Of a DNA stretch of 64,000 nt, positions 27,276 through 36,619 are shown piece by piece. The translations under genes were made by a program, and so were the position numbers. The notes beneath the pieces were generated by a model. It was not told where the DNA came from. It made no database searches and saw nothing but the letters and a program-made list of their open reading frames with translations. The DNA comes from Rhodospirillaceae bacterium (GTDB taxonomy: Bacteria; Pseudomonadota; Alphaproteobacteria; GCA-2731375), in assembly GCA_018660265.1 (NCBI GenBank), contig JABJKS010000089.1, positions 124,001 through 188,000 of the forward strand, given 5' to 3'. Positions within the stretch are counted from its first letter, which is position 1, and each line of letters opens with the position of its first letter.

Positions 27276-28700
27276 ATGGCGCAGACCGTGTTGATCGTCG
27301 ATGACGATCCCACTCAAAGACGGCTGTTGGAGGCCGTGGTCAGTCGCCACGGATACGATGTCGCGATTGCGAAGGGCGGCGAAGACGCTGTGGCCTTCAT
27401 GCAAACGGAAAAAGGCAACGCCATAGACTTGATCCTGCTGGATCTGGTGATGCCGGATCTGGATGGTTTCGCCGTGCTGCAACAGGTTAAATCGCGGCGG
27501 GCGGAACTTCCCGTCATCATTTTGACGGCGCAAAGCGGCATTGATGTCATCGTCAAGGTGATGCAATCGGGTGCCGCTGACTTCATTCCAAAACCAGCTA
27601 GCCCGGAACGTTTGCTGGTCTCCATGGAAAACGCCCTGAAGATGAACGTGCTGTCGGGCCAGGTCTCGCGTCTGAGCCGGCAGGTCGATGGCCGCATGCA
27701 GTTCGATGATCTGATCGCCGGCAGCGATGCCATGACGGATGCGTTGAGTTTGGCGCAAAGGGCCGCATCGTCAAATATTCCGATCCTGATCGAGGGCGAA
27801 AGCGGCGTCGGCAAGGAAATGATCGCCCGCGCTGTGCAGGGTTCGTCAGAACGTGCCGGTAAAGCTATCGTGACCGTGAACTGTGGTGCCATTCCTGAAA
27901 ACCTTGTGGAAAGCATTTTGTTCGGCCATGAAAAAGGTGCCTTCACCGGTGCCAATGAGCGTCATGCCGGTAAATTTCAGGAAGCTGACGGCGGTACATT
28001 ATTCTTGGACGAGATTGGCGAACTGCGCCAGGACATGCAGGTAAAATTGCTGCGTGCCCTGCAGGAGGGGGAGGTCGACCCGGTCGGTGCCCGCAAACCG
28101 GTGAAGGTGGATATTCGGTTGATATCCGCCACCAACCGGGATCTGCAACAACAGGTGAACGAAGGAAATTTCCGTGAGGATCTGTATTATCGCCTGAACG
28201 TGTTCCCGATCCATATTCCGCCCCTGCGCCAGCGCCTGGATGATATTGCCGCCCTGGCGCAGCATTTCATCGATAAATTGTCGGCCACGGAACGGAAGGC
28301 GGTGCGCGGCCTGTCCTCGGATGCTCTCGAATTATTGATGGGGTTTGATTGGCCGGGCAATGTACGTCAGTTGGAGAATGCGATTTTCCGGGCAGTTGTT
28401 TTGTGCGATGGCGATGAACTGGATATCGGGGATTTTCCACAGATCGCCAAAAGCATGGGCATGACGGCACCGGCACTGATAAATGGCGGTGACGGCGGTG
28501 GCGCTGGTGGCGCAGGTGCTTTACCGGCCCTGAACGATAGCGGTGACGTCCGCACCCTGGATGCCATGGAAGCCGATATGATCCGCCTGGCCATTGACAA
28601 GTACGCCGGCCAAATGACGGAGGTCGCCCGCCGTCTGGGGATTGGCCGGTCGACACTGTATCGTAAAGTCGCGGAATTCGGCATCGAAGCCGGGCGCTAA
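27276..28700 (+). CDS. NtrC-type sigma-54-dependent response regulator
   Basis: A 474-residue activator with three domains. The receiver (residues 1-120) has the acidic pocket DDDP near residue 9 and the phosphoacceptor Asp56 in LLDLVMPDLDG. The AAA+ domain has Walker A GESGVGKE (about 173), GAFTGA for sigma-54 contact (about 220), Walker B GGTLFLDEIGEL, and the arginine-finger region RLNVFPIHIPPLRQR. The C-terminal Fis-type helix-turn-helix is TEVARRLGIGRSTLYRKV. A Gly-rich linker (NGGDGGGAGGAGA) precedes it. No sensor kinase is adjacent, so its input is unknown. The indolepyruvate oxidoreductase gene starts 38 bases later. The start is the ATG at 27276 with GAGG upstream; a TTG three codons earlier is less likely. 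Confidence 0.94.
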   Translation: MAQTVLIVDDDPTQRRLLEAVVSRHGYDVAIAKGGEDAVAFMQTEKGNAIDLILLDLVMPDLDGFAVLQQVKSRRAELPVIILTAQSGIDVIVKVMQSGAADFIPKPASPERLLVSMENALKMNVLSGQVSRLSRQVDGRMQFDDLIAGSDAMTDALSLAQRAASSNIPILIEGESGVGKEMIARAVQGSSERAGKAIVTVNCGAIPENLVESILFGHEKGAFTGANERHAGKFQEADGGTLFLDEIGELRQDMQVKLLRALQEGEVDPVGARKPVKVDIRLISATNRDLQQQVNEGNFREDLYYRLNVFPIHIPPLRQRLDDIAALAQHFIDKLSATERKAVRGLSSDALELLMGFDWPGNVRQLENAIFRAVVLCDGDELDIGDFPQIAKSMGMTAPALINGGDGGGAGGAGALPALNDSGDVRTLDAMEADMIRLAIDKYAGQMTEVARRLGIGRSTLYRKVAEFGIEAGR

Positions 28701-28738
28701 GTTTTACTTAGCACGACGTAATTTATTGGGGATTTGGC

Positions 28739-31700
28739 ATGACGACGGCCAGCACGGCATTAAGCAATGTTTCATTGGACGATAAGTACGCCTTGGAGAG
28801 TGGACGGGTCTTCCTGACCGGGACCCAGGCCATGGTCCGCCTGCCCATGATGCAGCGGCAAAGGGATCTGGCCGCAGGCCTTAACACGGGTTGTTATATC
28901 TCGGGCTATCGCGGCTCCCCCCTTGGGGCGTTTGATCAACAGCTGTGGCTGGCCAAGCCATTCCTGGAAAAGAACCACATCCAGTTTCAGCCGGGCGTCA
29001 ACGAAGATATGGCCGCCACTGCGGTCTGGGGCAGCCAGCAACTAAACCTCGGCCCGGATTCGGAATACGACGGCGTCTTTGGCATTTGGTACGGCAAAGC
29101 GCCGGGCGTTGATCGCTGCGGCGATGTGGTGCGCCACGCCAACCACGCGGGCACGGATCCCAATGGCGGCGTCTTGATGATGTGCGGCGATGATCATGCC
29201 GCCGTATCCTCCACCGTACCGGGGCAAAGCGAACATAACCTGGCATCCTGGATGGTACCCATACTGTACCCGGCGGGGGTCCAGGAATATCTTGACTATG
29301 GCCTGCTGGGCATTGCCATGTCGCGGTATGCCGGCGTCTGGGTAGGTTTCAAGTGCGTTTCGGAAGTGGTGGAAAGCTCGGCTTCGGTCGATGTGGACCC
29401 GGCGCGGCTGGATATCCAGTATCCCGATTTCGAAATGCCCCCCGGCGGCCTGAATATCCGCTGGCCCGATGATCGGTGGAGCCAGGAAGAACGTCTGCAA
29501 CGGCATAAAGTCTACGCCGCCCTGGCTTTTGCCCGCGCCAACGGCATTGACCGCGTGGTCTGGGACGCCCCGCAACCGCGCATTGGCATCGTCGCAGCCG
29601 GCAAGTCTTATCTCGATACCCGTCAGGCCCTGGAAGATATGGGCATAGATGAGGAGATGGCGGCATCCATCGGCCTGCGCCTGTACAAGGTGGGCATGCC
29701 CTGGCCTCTGGAGCGTGAAGGCATCCGCGCCTTCGCCGAAGGCCTGGATGAAGTCCTGGTAATCGAGGAAAAGCGCGCGGTCATCGAAAACCAACTGAAA
29801 GAACAGCTGTATAATTGGCGCGCGGACGTGCGGCCACGGGTGGTTGGAAAATTCGATGAGGACGGCAAGATGCTTTGCCCCTCGGACGGGGAACTATCGC
29901 CGGGCCAGATTGCCCGCATCATCGTCTCCCGCATCGGCTCTTACGTCACCTCCCCCACTATTGAAGAGCGCATGGCCCAGCTGGATCGCAAGGAAGCCGC
30001 CGCCAAGCGGACCACGGCACCGGTGCAACGCGCGCCCTATTTCTGTTCCGGCTGCCCGCATAACACCTCCACCAAAGTGCCGGACGGCAGTCGCGCCATG
30101 GCCGGGATCGGCTGTCACTTCATGGCCCTGTCCATGGATCGTTCGACCGAGACATTCTCGCAAATGGGCGGCGAAGGGGTGGCCTGGTTGGGGCAATCCG
30201 CCTTCACGGGGGAAGAACATATCTTTGCCAACTTGGGCGATGGCACCTACTACCATTCGGGCATCACCGCCGTTCGCGCCGCTGTCGCCTCCGGCGTCAA
30301 CATCACCTACAAAATCCTATTCAACGATGCCGTCGCCATGACCGGCGGCCAGCCCCATGACGGCCCGTTGAGCCCTTGGCAGATCAGCCAGCAGGTCCAC
30401 CACGAGGGCGTCACAAAAATCATCGTGGTCACGGACGAACCGGACAAATATGCCATCGGCACGTCCTGGGCCCCGGGCGTCACCATCCGCCATCGGGACG
30501 AATTGGACCAGGTACAAAAGGAATTGCGCAAGACCTCTGGTTGCTCTGTCATGATCTATGATCAGACCTGCGCGGCGGAAAAACGCCGTCGTCGCAAGCG
30601 GGGTACATTTCCCGATCCCGACCGCCGGGCCTTTATCAACGAAGCGGTTTGCGAAGGCTGCGGCGATTGTTCCGTGCAATCCAACTGTGTTTCCGTTGAA
30701 CCGTTGGAAACCTTCCTGGGCCGCAAGCGCCAGATCAATCAATCCAGTTGCAACAAGGATTTTTCCTGCATCAAAGGTTTTTGTCCCAGCTTTGTCACCG
30801 TGTCGGGCGCTGTGCCCAGGCGGGCAAAAGGCGCGGATACGGATGCCCTGGATGCCGCCGTCGCCGCCCTGCCAGAACCCAACCAATCAAGTGCGGAAGG
30901 CGGTTACAACATATTGGTCGCAGGCATCGGCGGCACCGGTGTCATCACCGTTGGGGCCCTGCTGGGCATGGCCGCCCATATTGAGGGCAAGGGCGTTACC
31001 GTGCTGGATTTCACCGGCATTGCCCAGAAGAACGGCGCGGTGATGAGCCATATTCGTATCGCGCCAAAGCCAGAGGACCTGCACGCAGTCCGCATTGCAG
31101 CCGGTGGTACGGATTTGTTGTTGGGCGCCGACATGGTCACCGCCGCCTCGCCGGATGCTCTGCGCAAATACAGCCGCGGCGGCACCCAGGCGATTGTGAA
31201 CAGCCACCTCGCCCCCACGGCCCAGTTCACCATGGACCCGGACATGGATTTCCATGACCAGGACCTGCGCAACCTGATCCGCGACAGCGCCGGCGACAAC
31301 CGCACGGAATTCCTTGATGCCACCGGGCTGGCCACCAACCTGATGGGGGATGCCATCGCGGCCAATCTGTTCCTGTTGGGCCATGCCCATCAGCGCGGCG
31401 CACTGCCGGTCAGCGGCGCGGCCATCGACCGGGCCATTGAATTGAATGGCGTCGCCGTAGCCATGAACCGCCGTGCCTTTGCCCTGGGCCGCCTGGCAGC
31501 GGAGGATCTGGATCAAGTCACGAAAATGGCCTATCCCAGCGATCCTGTAGAGCCGGCGGTTGTTGAAACGCTCGACGATATGATCGCGCGGCGGCGCGAA
31601 ATCCTGACCGATTATCAAGATGAAGGCTACGCCAACCAGTATGAAAGCTTCGTTAGGCAGGTGGAGGCAGCGGAACAGACCAAGGGCAAGGGTATGTCGG

Positions 31701-32227
31701 GTCTGACAGAGGCCGTGGCGCAAAACCTGTTCAAGTTGATGGCCTACAAGGATGAATATGAAGTGGCCCGGCTGTACACGGACACTGCCTTTCAGACCTC
31801 GTTGGAGAAACAGTTTGAAGGCGACCTGAAACTGACCTTCCACCTGGCCCCGCCCCTGTTGTCCCGTCGCGATCCGGACAGCGGTGAGTTGATTAAGCGG
31901 GAATACGGCCCCTGGATCATGACCGCCTTTAAATATCTGGCGAAAATGAAAGGTCTGCGTGGCGGCACATTTGATATCTTTGGCCGCACTGACGAGCGGC
32001 GCGCCGAACGCGCCGCCATCCCTGCCTATCGGGGGGTGATGGAGGAAGTCATCGCGAGCCTAAACCCGGACAACCACGCCCTGGCCCTGGCCATCGCCAA
32101 TATCCCGGCACGAATTCGCGGCTATGGCCATATCAAGGAACGCAACCAAAAAGCAGCAGCAGCCGAACAAACAGCCCTGCTGGAAGCCTGGCGCAACCCC
32201 CAATCCCAACCAACAGCAGCGGAGTGA
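28739..32227 (+). CDS. Fused indolepyruvate ferredoxin oxidoreductase (alpha + beta)
   Basis: A 1162-residue thiamine-diphosphate oxidoreductase that would convert aryl or branched 2-oxo acids plus CoA to acyl-CoA, reducing ferredoxin. The N-terminal pyrimidine-binding domain has SGYRGSPLGAFDQQL. The TPP/Mg domain is ANLGDGTYYHSGITAVRAA with FNDAVAMTGGQ. A ferredoxin-like segment CEGCGDCSVQSNC (near residue 640) has too few cysteines for two classical clusters. The gamma-like domain starts at NILVAGIGGTGVITVGALLG near residue 722. The fusion of large and small chains is common in proteobacteria. A GMTAEE-like membrane part is absent, so it is cytosolic. The SDR gene follows four bases after its stop. 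Confidence 0.93.
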   Translation: MTTASTALSNVSLDDKYALESGRVFLTGTQAMVRLPMMQRQRDLAAGLNTGCYISGYRGSPLGAFDQQLWLAKPFLEKNHIQFQPGVNEDMAATAVWGSQQLNLGPDSEYDGVFGIWYGKAPGVDRCGDVVRHANHAGTDPNGGVLMMCGDDHAAVSSTVPGQSEHNLASWMVPILYPAGVQEYLDYGLLGIAMSRYAGVWVGFKCVSEVVESSASVDVDPARLDIQYPDFEMPPGGLNIRWPDDRWSQEERLQRHKVYAALAFARANGIDRVVWDAPQPRIGIVAAGKSYLDTRQALEDMGIDEEMAASIGLRLYKVGMPWPLEREGIRAFAEGLDEVLVIEEKRAVIENQLKEQLYNWRADVRPRVVGKFDEDGKMLCPSDGELSPGQIARIIVSRIGSYVTSPTIEERMAQLDRKEAAAKRTTAPVQRAPYFCSGCPHNTSTKVPDGSRAMAGIGCHFMALSMDRSTETFSQMGGEGVAWLGQSAFTGEEHIFANLGDGTYYHSGITAVRAAVASGVNITYKILFNDAVAMTGGQPHDGPLSPWQISQQVHHEGVTKIIVVTDEPDKYAIGTSWAPGVTIRHRDELDQVQKELRKTSGCSVMIYDQTCAAEKRRRRKRGTFPDPDRRAFINEAVCEGCGDCSVQSNCVSVEPLETFLGRKRQINQSSCNKDFSCIKGFCPSFVTVSGAVPRRAKGADTDALDAAVAALPEPNQSSAEGGYNILVAGIGGTGVITVGALLGMAAHIEGKGVTVLDFTGIAQKNGAVMSHIRIAPKPEDLHAVRIAAGGTDLLLGADMVTAASPDALRKYSRGGTQAIVNSHLAPTAQFTMDPDMDFHDQDLRNLIRDSAGDNRTEFLDATGLATNLMGDAIAANLFLLGHAHQRGALPVSGAAIDRAIELNGVAVAMNRRAFALGRLAAEDLDQVTKMAYPSDPVEPAVVETLDDMIARRREILTDYQDEGYANQYESFVRQVEAAEQTKGKGMSGLTEAVAQNLFKLMAYKDEYEVARLYTDTAFQTSLEKQFEGDLKLTFHLAPPLLSRRDPDSGELIKREYGPWIMTAFKYLAKMKGLRGGTFDIFGRTDERRAERAAIPAYRGVMEEVIASLNPDNHALALAIANIPARIRGYGHIKERNQKAAAAEQTALLEAWRNPQSQPTAAE

Positions 32228-32231
32228 ACCC

Positions 32232-32936
32232 ATGACAGACAATAATCCTAAGGAATGTGGCACTTGTATCATCGTCGGCGTGGGCCCTGGCCTTGGTGCG
32301 GCGTTGGCGCGGCGGTTTGCGGCGGCGGGGCACAACGTGGCCGTGGCAGCACGGAATGCGGATAAACTGGCCGGGCTGGTGGAGGAAATTGGAACCGCAG
32401 GCGGCACGGCGAAAGCCTATGCTTGCGACACCACTTCGGAAGCTGATGTCATGGCCCTGTTCGAGGCGGCGGAAGCTGATCTGGGTGCCATGGATGTGAC
32501 CATCTATAACGCCTCCGGCCGGGTGAGAAAGCCCGTGGGGGAAATTACCGTGGCTGAATTTACCGAGAGTTGGGAACGGTCCTGCCTGGGCGGATTTATT
32601 GTCGGGCGTGAAGGGGCGCGCCGTTTAGGACCCAAAGGCGCGGGCAGTATTCTGTTTACGGGTGCCACCGCATCCATGAAAGGCTTCTCCAACTCAGCGA
32701 CCTTTGCCGCCGGGAAATTCGCCTTGCGGGGCTTGGCAGAGTCCATGGCCAGGGAGCTGCAGCCCCAAGGGGTGCACGTGGCCCATTTCAATATCGATGG
32801 CGGTATTGGCGAAAATGGCGAGGATAGCAGCCTGCGCCCTGCCGCCATTGCCGAAACCTATTATCAAACCCATATACAGCATCGCAGTGCCTGGTCCCAC
32901 AGCGTCGAAGTGCGGCCCTGGCTGGAGAATTTCTAA
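32232..32936 (+). CDS. Short-chain dehydrogenase/reductase (SDR)
   Basis: A 234-residue SDR from the ATG at 32232 with GGAG eleven bases upstream. The cofactor motif is the variant IIVGVGPGLGAALARRF in place of TGxxxGxG, and the Asp and Asn motifs are CDTTSEADV and TIYNASG. In place of the usual Tyr-x3-Lys catalytic pair, the sequence after LFTGATASMKG reads SNSATFAAGKFALRGLAESM. The Ser-Thr-Phe at the Tyr position means that the catalytic Tyr is replaced by Phe, with Lys kept (FAAGK). This is seen in a subset of divergent SDRs and may change or abolish classical reductase activity. It is cotranscribed with the indolepyruvate oxidoreductase. Confidence 0.88.
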   Translation: MTDNNPKECGTCIIVGVGPGLGAALARRFAAAGHNVAVAARNADKLAGLVEEIGTAGGTAKAYACDTTSEADVMALFEAAEADLGAMDVTIYNASGRVRKPVGEITVAEFTESWERSCLGGFIVGREGARRLGPKGAGSILFTGATASMKGFSNSATFAAGKFALRGLAESMARELQPQGVHVAHFNIDGGIGENGEDSSLRPAAIAETYYQTHIQHRSAWSHSVEVRPWLENF

Positions 32937-32966
32937 AAGCCCCGATTTCTAAGGACCCTGCGACGT

Positions 32967-33419
32967 ATGAATTTTTTCAAAAGCATCATCGCCTATTACC
33001 GGGCCCGCCCGCCGGTGATTTTGCTGTACCATCACGGGGCGTTGTTTGGCGTCTGCGCGGCCATTATTATCGGGTCCCGCCTGACCTGGGCACCGGAAAT
33101 GCCGATTTTCTGGATATTGTTGATCTGGTATCTAATTTTTTCCCTGCATTTTTTGCTGTTGCGCAGCCTCGGCGCAAACAATGAATGGGCCGATGACCGG
33201 GCTGATAAGCTGCGCCGGCAGGCCTATGATTTCTCCCATGTCAAAGATATCTATGTGAAGCCGATCACCCTCAGGACGCCTTATGTAGCCCCCAGTGAAG
33301 CCTTCCTGGAAAGCCAGCGGGCGCAATCTGAAGCGGAGGATCAGGCCGGACGAGCGGACAAGCTGGGTGGCGGGCCGGGCGACAGGCCAGACGACAAGAC
33401 TGACGACAAGGCAAAATAA
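32967..33419 (+). CDS. Small two-helix membrane protein, unrecognised
   Basis: 150 residues. A short basic N-terminus (MNFFKSIIAYYRARP) is followed by two hydrophobic helices (VILLYHHGALFGVCAAIIIG and FWILLIWYLIFSLHFLLL). The soluble C-terminal tail ends in a highly charged Asp/Lys/Arg/Gly stretch (DRPDDKTDDKAK). I know no function. It sits 30 bases after the SDR gene and nine before a DMT exporter, in the same direction, so the four genes may share a transcript. Confidence 0.7.
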   Translation: MNFFKSIIAYYRARPPVILLYHHGALFGVCAAIIIGSRLTWAPEMPIFWILLIWYLIFSLHFLLLRSLGANNEWADDRADKLRRQAYDFSHVKDIYVKPITLRTPYVAPSEAFLESQRAQSEAEDQAGRADKLGGGPGDRPDDKTDDKAK

Positions 33420-33428
33420 GCCACCGAC

Positions 33429-34355
33429 ATGACAGCCCCTTCGCGGCCAACAGTCCGCCATTACCTTTTATTGCTCGCGCTCGCTTCCGCCTGGGGCTCT
33501 TCGTTTCTGTTTATCGAACTGGCGTTGGCCGACCTGCCCGCCGTGATGGTTGCCATGGGCCGGACAGCCATTGCCGCCGGGGTATTGTATTTGGTCGCCA
33601 AACGCCAGGGACATGATCTGCCCGGTCCCCCCAGTCCCGGTGGCAATGGTGGGCAATGGTTCATTTTGGCCATCCTGGCTGTCGTTGGGTATGCCCTGCC
33701 GTTCTTTCTGATCGCCAACGCCCAAACCCATCTGGATAGCAACCTGGCCGGCATCTTTATTGGCGCAACGCCCTTGGTGACGTTGGTTGTCGTGCATTTC
33801 GGCACCCGCGACGAGAAGATGACCAAGACCCGTATCATGGGCGTTGCCGCAGGCTTCTTGGGCATCGTGGTCCTGCTGGGTCCCAGTGCATGGGGCGCAT
33901 GGGGTACCCGGGGTGCGCTCACCGGCCTGGATGATGATTTACTGGCCCAGGGATCGTTGTTATTGGTCGGTCTCAGCTTCGCAGCCAACGCTCTCATCGC
34001 CCGGCGCATGACACCCCTGCCCCCCGCCGTGGCCGCCTGTGCCGTATCGCTGCTGGCCACGGTGATGCTGTTCCCTATCGCCATAGCCACGGACCCCGGA
34101 CTGGGCACAAGTCCTGGTTGGCTTGCCATCGGTGCGGTCTTTATTTTGGGCGCCTATTGCACCGGGGCGGCCGCATGGCTGTTTTTCATTCTGGTGCAGG
34201 AACGTGGCGCGAACTTTGTTATCTCCGCCAACTATCTATTGCCCCTTGTCGCCATGACCCTGGGCGTGGTCTTCCTGAGCGAACAACCCAGACCGGAAGC
34301 TTTCATCGCAATCGCATTGATCTGCGGCGGTATCTGGTTGAGCAATCGGACCTAA
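33429..34355 (+). CDS. EamA/DMT-superfamily transporter
   Basis: 308 residues with about ten transmembrane helices and two EamA repeats. The opening LALASAWGSSFLFIELALADLPAV is the family's conserved first helix, and SANYLLPLVAMTLGVVFLSEQ is the conserved ninth/tenth-helix region. It would export a small metabolite through the inner membrane; the substrate is not evident. Its stop overlaps the stop of the convergent nagA gene by four bases. It is a paralogue of the proteins at 9220, 43115 and 56381 but clearly diverged. Confidence 0.87.
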   Translation: MTAPSRPTVRHYLLLLALASAWGSSFLFIELALADLPAVMVAMGRTAIAAGVLYLVAKRQGHDLPGPPSPGGNGGQWFILAILAVVGYALPFFLIANAQTHLDSNLAGIFIGATPLVTLVVVHFGTRDEKMTKTRIMGVAAGFLGIVVLLGPSAWGAWGTRGALTGLDDDLLAQGSLLLVGLSFAANALIARRMTPLPPAVAACAVSLLATVMLFPIAIATDPGLGTSPGWLAIGAVFILGAYCTGAAAWLFFILVQERGANFVISANYLLPLVAMTLGVVFLSEQPRPEAFIAIALICGGIWLSNRT

Positions 34356-35488
34356 CGTCCAGCGATCCAGGTTCGCTGTACATTCAATTCATCGTCCAGC
34401 AGGACAAGGTCGGCCAGGTATCCTGGGGCAATGCACCCGCGACGATCATCCATGCCCAGAAATTCCGCCGGATAAAGCGAAGCCATACGCAGCGCCTCCT
34501 CAAGCGGCAAACCTAACAATGCAACAGTATTGCGCACCGCGCCGGCCATATCGAGGTTGGAGCCGGCCAAGGTGCCATCCGCCAGCACGCAACGGCCACC
34601 TTCGACAGTTACGGTTTGTCCGGACAATCGAAAACTTTCCGCGTCCACCCCAACACTGGGCATGGCGTCAGTCACCAACATCATGCGCCCCGTTGCCTTG
34701 GCCGCCACGGCAACGCGCAGGGTGGTGGGGTGAACATGATGGCCATCGACAATAATGCCGCACCACGTCCCAGGATCAGCCAGGGCCGCACCGACAATGC
34801 CCGGCTGCCGACTTTCCATAGGCGGCATGGCATTGAATAAATGGGTGAAGCCTGCCAGGCCTTCAGCAATGGCGGCATCGATTTGACCTTGATCGGCCGC
34901 ACTATGGCCTGCACAGACGCGCACGCCTGTCGCAACTAATTGGGCAATGGTGCCGGGCGGCACCATTTCAGGGGCCAAAGTCACGACGACGGCGCCCAGA
35001 TCATTCAGGCTAAAAAGATCCGATATTCCGCAATCCACGGGCCGGATCAGGGCATTATCGTGAGCCCCCTTTTTTGCCGGATTCAAATAGGGACCTTCGA
35101 AATGCAGGCCCAGCAACCCAGGCAAACCCTGCTGCAAGCCAGCCCGCACCCCATCGCGGGCGGCGGCCATCGTATCCCAATCATCGCTGATCAAGGTTGG
35201 CAACAGCCCCGTGGTGCCAAAGCGCCGATGGGCAGCGATGATCTTCTCAATTGCCGCCATGTCCGGGCGGTCGTTGAATAGAACACCACCACCGCCATTG
35301 ACCTGACAGTCGATAAAACCGGGGGCCAAAAGCCCGCCCCCCAGATCGATCGCACCGTCTTGTCCAGCACCCGACGGCGTGATGTCCTGAACACAGCCAT
35401 TGGCCACACGCACGCTATGGTCGGAGAGAATCTCATCGCCCGTAAAAATACGGCAATTGGTCAATGTCTGCGTCATATCCTGCATCAT
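34352..35488 (-). CDS. nagA: N-acetylglucosamine-6-phosphate deacetylase
   Basis: Removes acetate from GlcNAc-6-phosphate, giving glucosamine-6-phosphate for wall recycling or catabolism. It is a 378-residue TIM-barrel metalloenzyme. Metal and substrate motifs are GLLGLHFEGPYLNPAKKGAHD (metal Glu), CAGHSAADQ (His), THLFNAMPPMESRQPG (His and substrate loop), IVDGHHVHP, and the catalytic Asp in LVTDAMPSVG. The start ATG overlaps the stop of the sugar kinase gene (ATGA), so the pair is translationally coupled. No nagB deaminase gene is visible nearby. Confidence 0.95.
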   Translation of the reverse strand: MMQDMTQTLTNCRIFTGDEILSDHSVRVANGCVQDITPSGAGQDGAIDLGGGLLAPGFIDCQVNGGGGVLFNDRPDMAAIEKIIAAHRRFGTTGLLPTLISDDWDTMAAARDGVRAGLQQGLPGLLGLHFEGPYLNPAKKGAHDNALIRPVDCGISDLFSLNDLGAVVVTLAPEMVPPGTIAQLVATGVRVCAGHSAADQGQIDAAIAEGLAGFTHLFNAMPPMESRQPGIVGAALADPGTWCGIIVDGHHVHPTTLRVAVAAKATGRMMLVTDAMPSVGVDAESFRLSGQTVTVEGGRCVLADGTLAGSNLDMAGAVRNTVALLGLPLEEALRMASLYPAEFLGMDDRRGCIAPGYLADLVLLDDELNVQRTWIAGR

Positions 35489-36372
35489 GTAATGTTACCG
35501 GATCGGGCCAATACCAAGGCACCGTGTAAGGCATCGAACTTGGCCGGGGCCAGCAGGGGGCGAACGCGATCCGGCAGCCAAGGATCGATAGATCCGGCCA
35601 AACCACCGACCAGGGTAATTTCCGGTGCGCCCTTGGCGGCCAGGGCTTCGATCAATTCGGCGACCTCGATTGCGGTCTGCCGGACCAATGCAATGGCGGT
35701 ATCGTCCTGTGCCTGGGCTTGTTCAAATACCAAAGGTGCATGACGGGCATAATCGCCGGGGCTCGCCCCTTCCGCCCACAGGAACATCGCCTCGGGGCTG
35801 TGATCGAAACATTGCAGAATTCTGCGCCCCAGAGGGCTGGATGGCTTGATCCCATCTTGCTCGGACAAGGCCCGGCGCAAGGCTGCCCGGCCCAGGGCGG
35901 CACCACTGCCCTGATCTGAAAGGGCGAAGCCCCAACCACTTACCGTATGTTCCCGGCCATCCACCAGGGCCAACCCGCAACTGCCCGTGCCTGCAATAAC
36001 GATACCACCATTGCCCCCAGCATGGGCACCCAGACAGGCTATATGGGCATCGGTCTCGGCCACGAATGTTGCGAATGGATGGCCAAACGTAGCCAGCTTC
36101 GCCCGCTCCCGCGCCAGGGAAAGACCCGCCAGACCGGCACCCGCGTGTAATGTCCCCATGACGTCGGGGACCAGCCCGGCCTGTGACAATGCAACTTGGG
36201 TGGCTATGGTGATCTGATCGAAAACCTGGGGCAGACCCAATAATGTATTTGCCGGGCCCGCAGTCCCTTCACCCAGGATAGTTCCGGTGCGATCAGACAA
36301 ACGCACGCGGCAGCCGGAGCCGCCGCCGTCTATACCCAGAAATATAGGTTCTTTGTCCTGCTGCCCGTTCAC
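35485..36372 (-). CDS. BadF/BadG-type ATPase, probable N-acetylglucosamine kinase
   Basis: ASKHA-fold sugar kinase of 295 residues starting at a GTG at 36372, with GAGG seven bases upstream; earlier in-frame starts extend into a non-homologous region. The phosphate-1 loop is FLGIDGGGSGCRVRLSD and the second phosphate motif is IVIAGTGSCGLA. A conserved WGFALSDQGSGAALG segment and the adenosine motif ITLVGGLAGSI follow. Members of this group include GlcNAc and glucosamine kinases and eukaryotic NAGK. Coupling to nagA strongly suggests that it makes GlcNAc-6-phosphate from GlcNAc, perhaps recycled from the wall. It is cytosolic. Confidence 0.88.
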   Translation of the reverse strand: MNGQQDKEPIFLGIDGGGSGCRVRLSDRTGTILGEGTAGPANTLLGLPQVFDQITIATQVALSQAGLVPDVMGTLHAGAGLAGLSLARERAKLATFGHPFATFVAETDAHIACLGAHAGGNGGIVIAGTGSCGLALVDGREHTVSGWGFALSDQGSGAALGRAALRRALSEQDGIKPSSPLGRRILQCFDHSPEAMFLWAEGASPGDYARHAPLVFEQAQAQDDTAIALVRQTAIEVAELIEALAAKGAPEITLVGGLAGSIDPWLPDRVRPLLAPAKFDALHGALVLARSGNIT

Positions 36373-36619
36373 ACCAATCCCTCGGCAAATTCGAATCCCG
36401 CTGACCCTAGGCATACCAGATTTCACTCCCCCATGCCTATCATCAGCACGGCATCCAACCTGCGACAACCGGCCTTTATGTCCTGTACAACGCCCGCGCA
36501 AGGCATTAAAAGGCGCTACAGGAAATGCTCCACAGCGCCTTTATGGTGGCGATTGCACGCCGCCGGTTTGGATGATCCGAAAGCTGGCGCACGAAACCCG
36601 CATTCCGGATGAAGAGATC

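Noticed and set aside
28696-28712. GCTAAG/CTTAGC inverted repeat over the stop codon of the NtrC-type gene, possible terminator
   Set aside because: Only six pairs and no U run; the next gene starts 38 bases later in the same direction, so termination is doubtful.
36287-36619. Open frame extending upstream of the helicase to 36287
   Set aside because: It overlaps the start region of the sugar kinase gene and has no helicase-like content before the Q-motif region; the start near 36620 is preferred.
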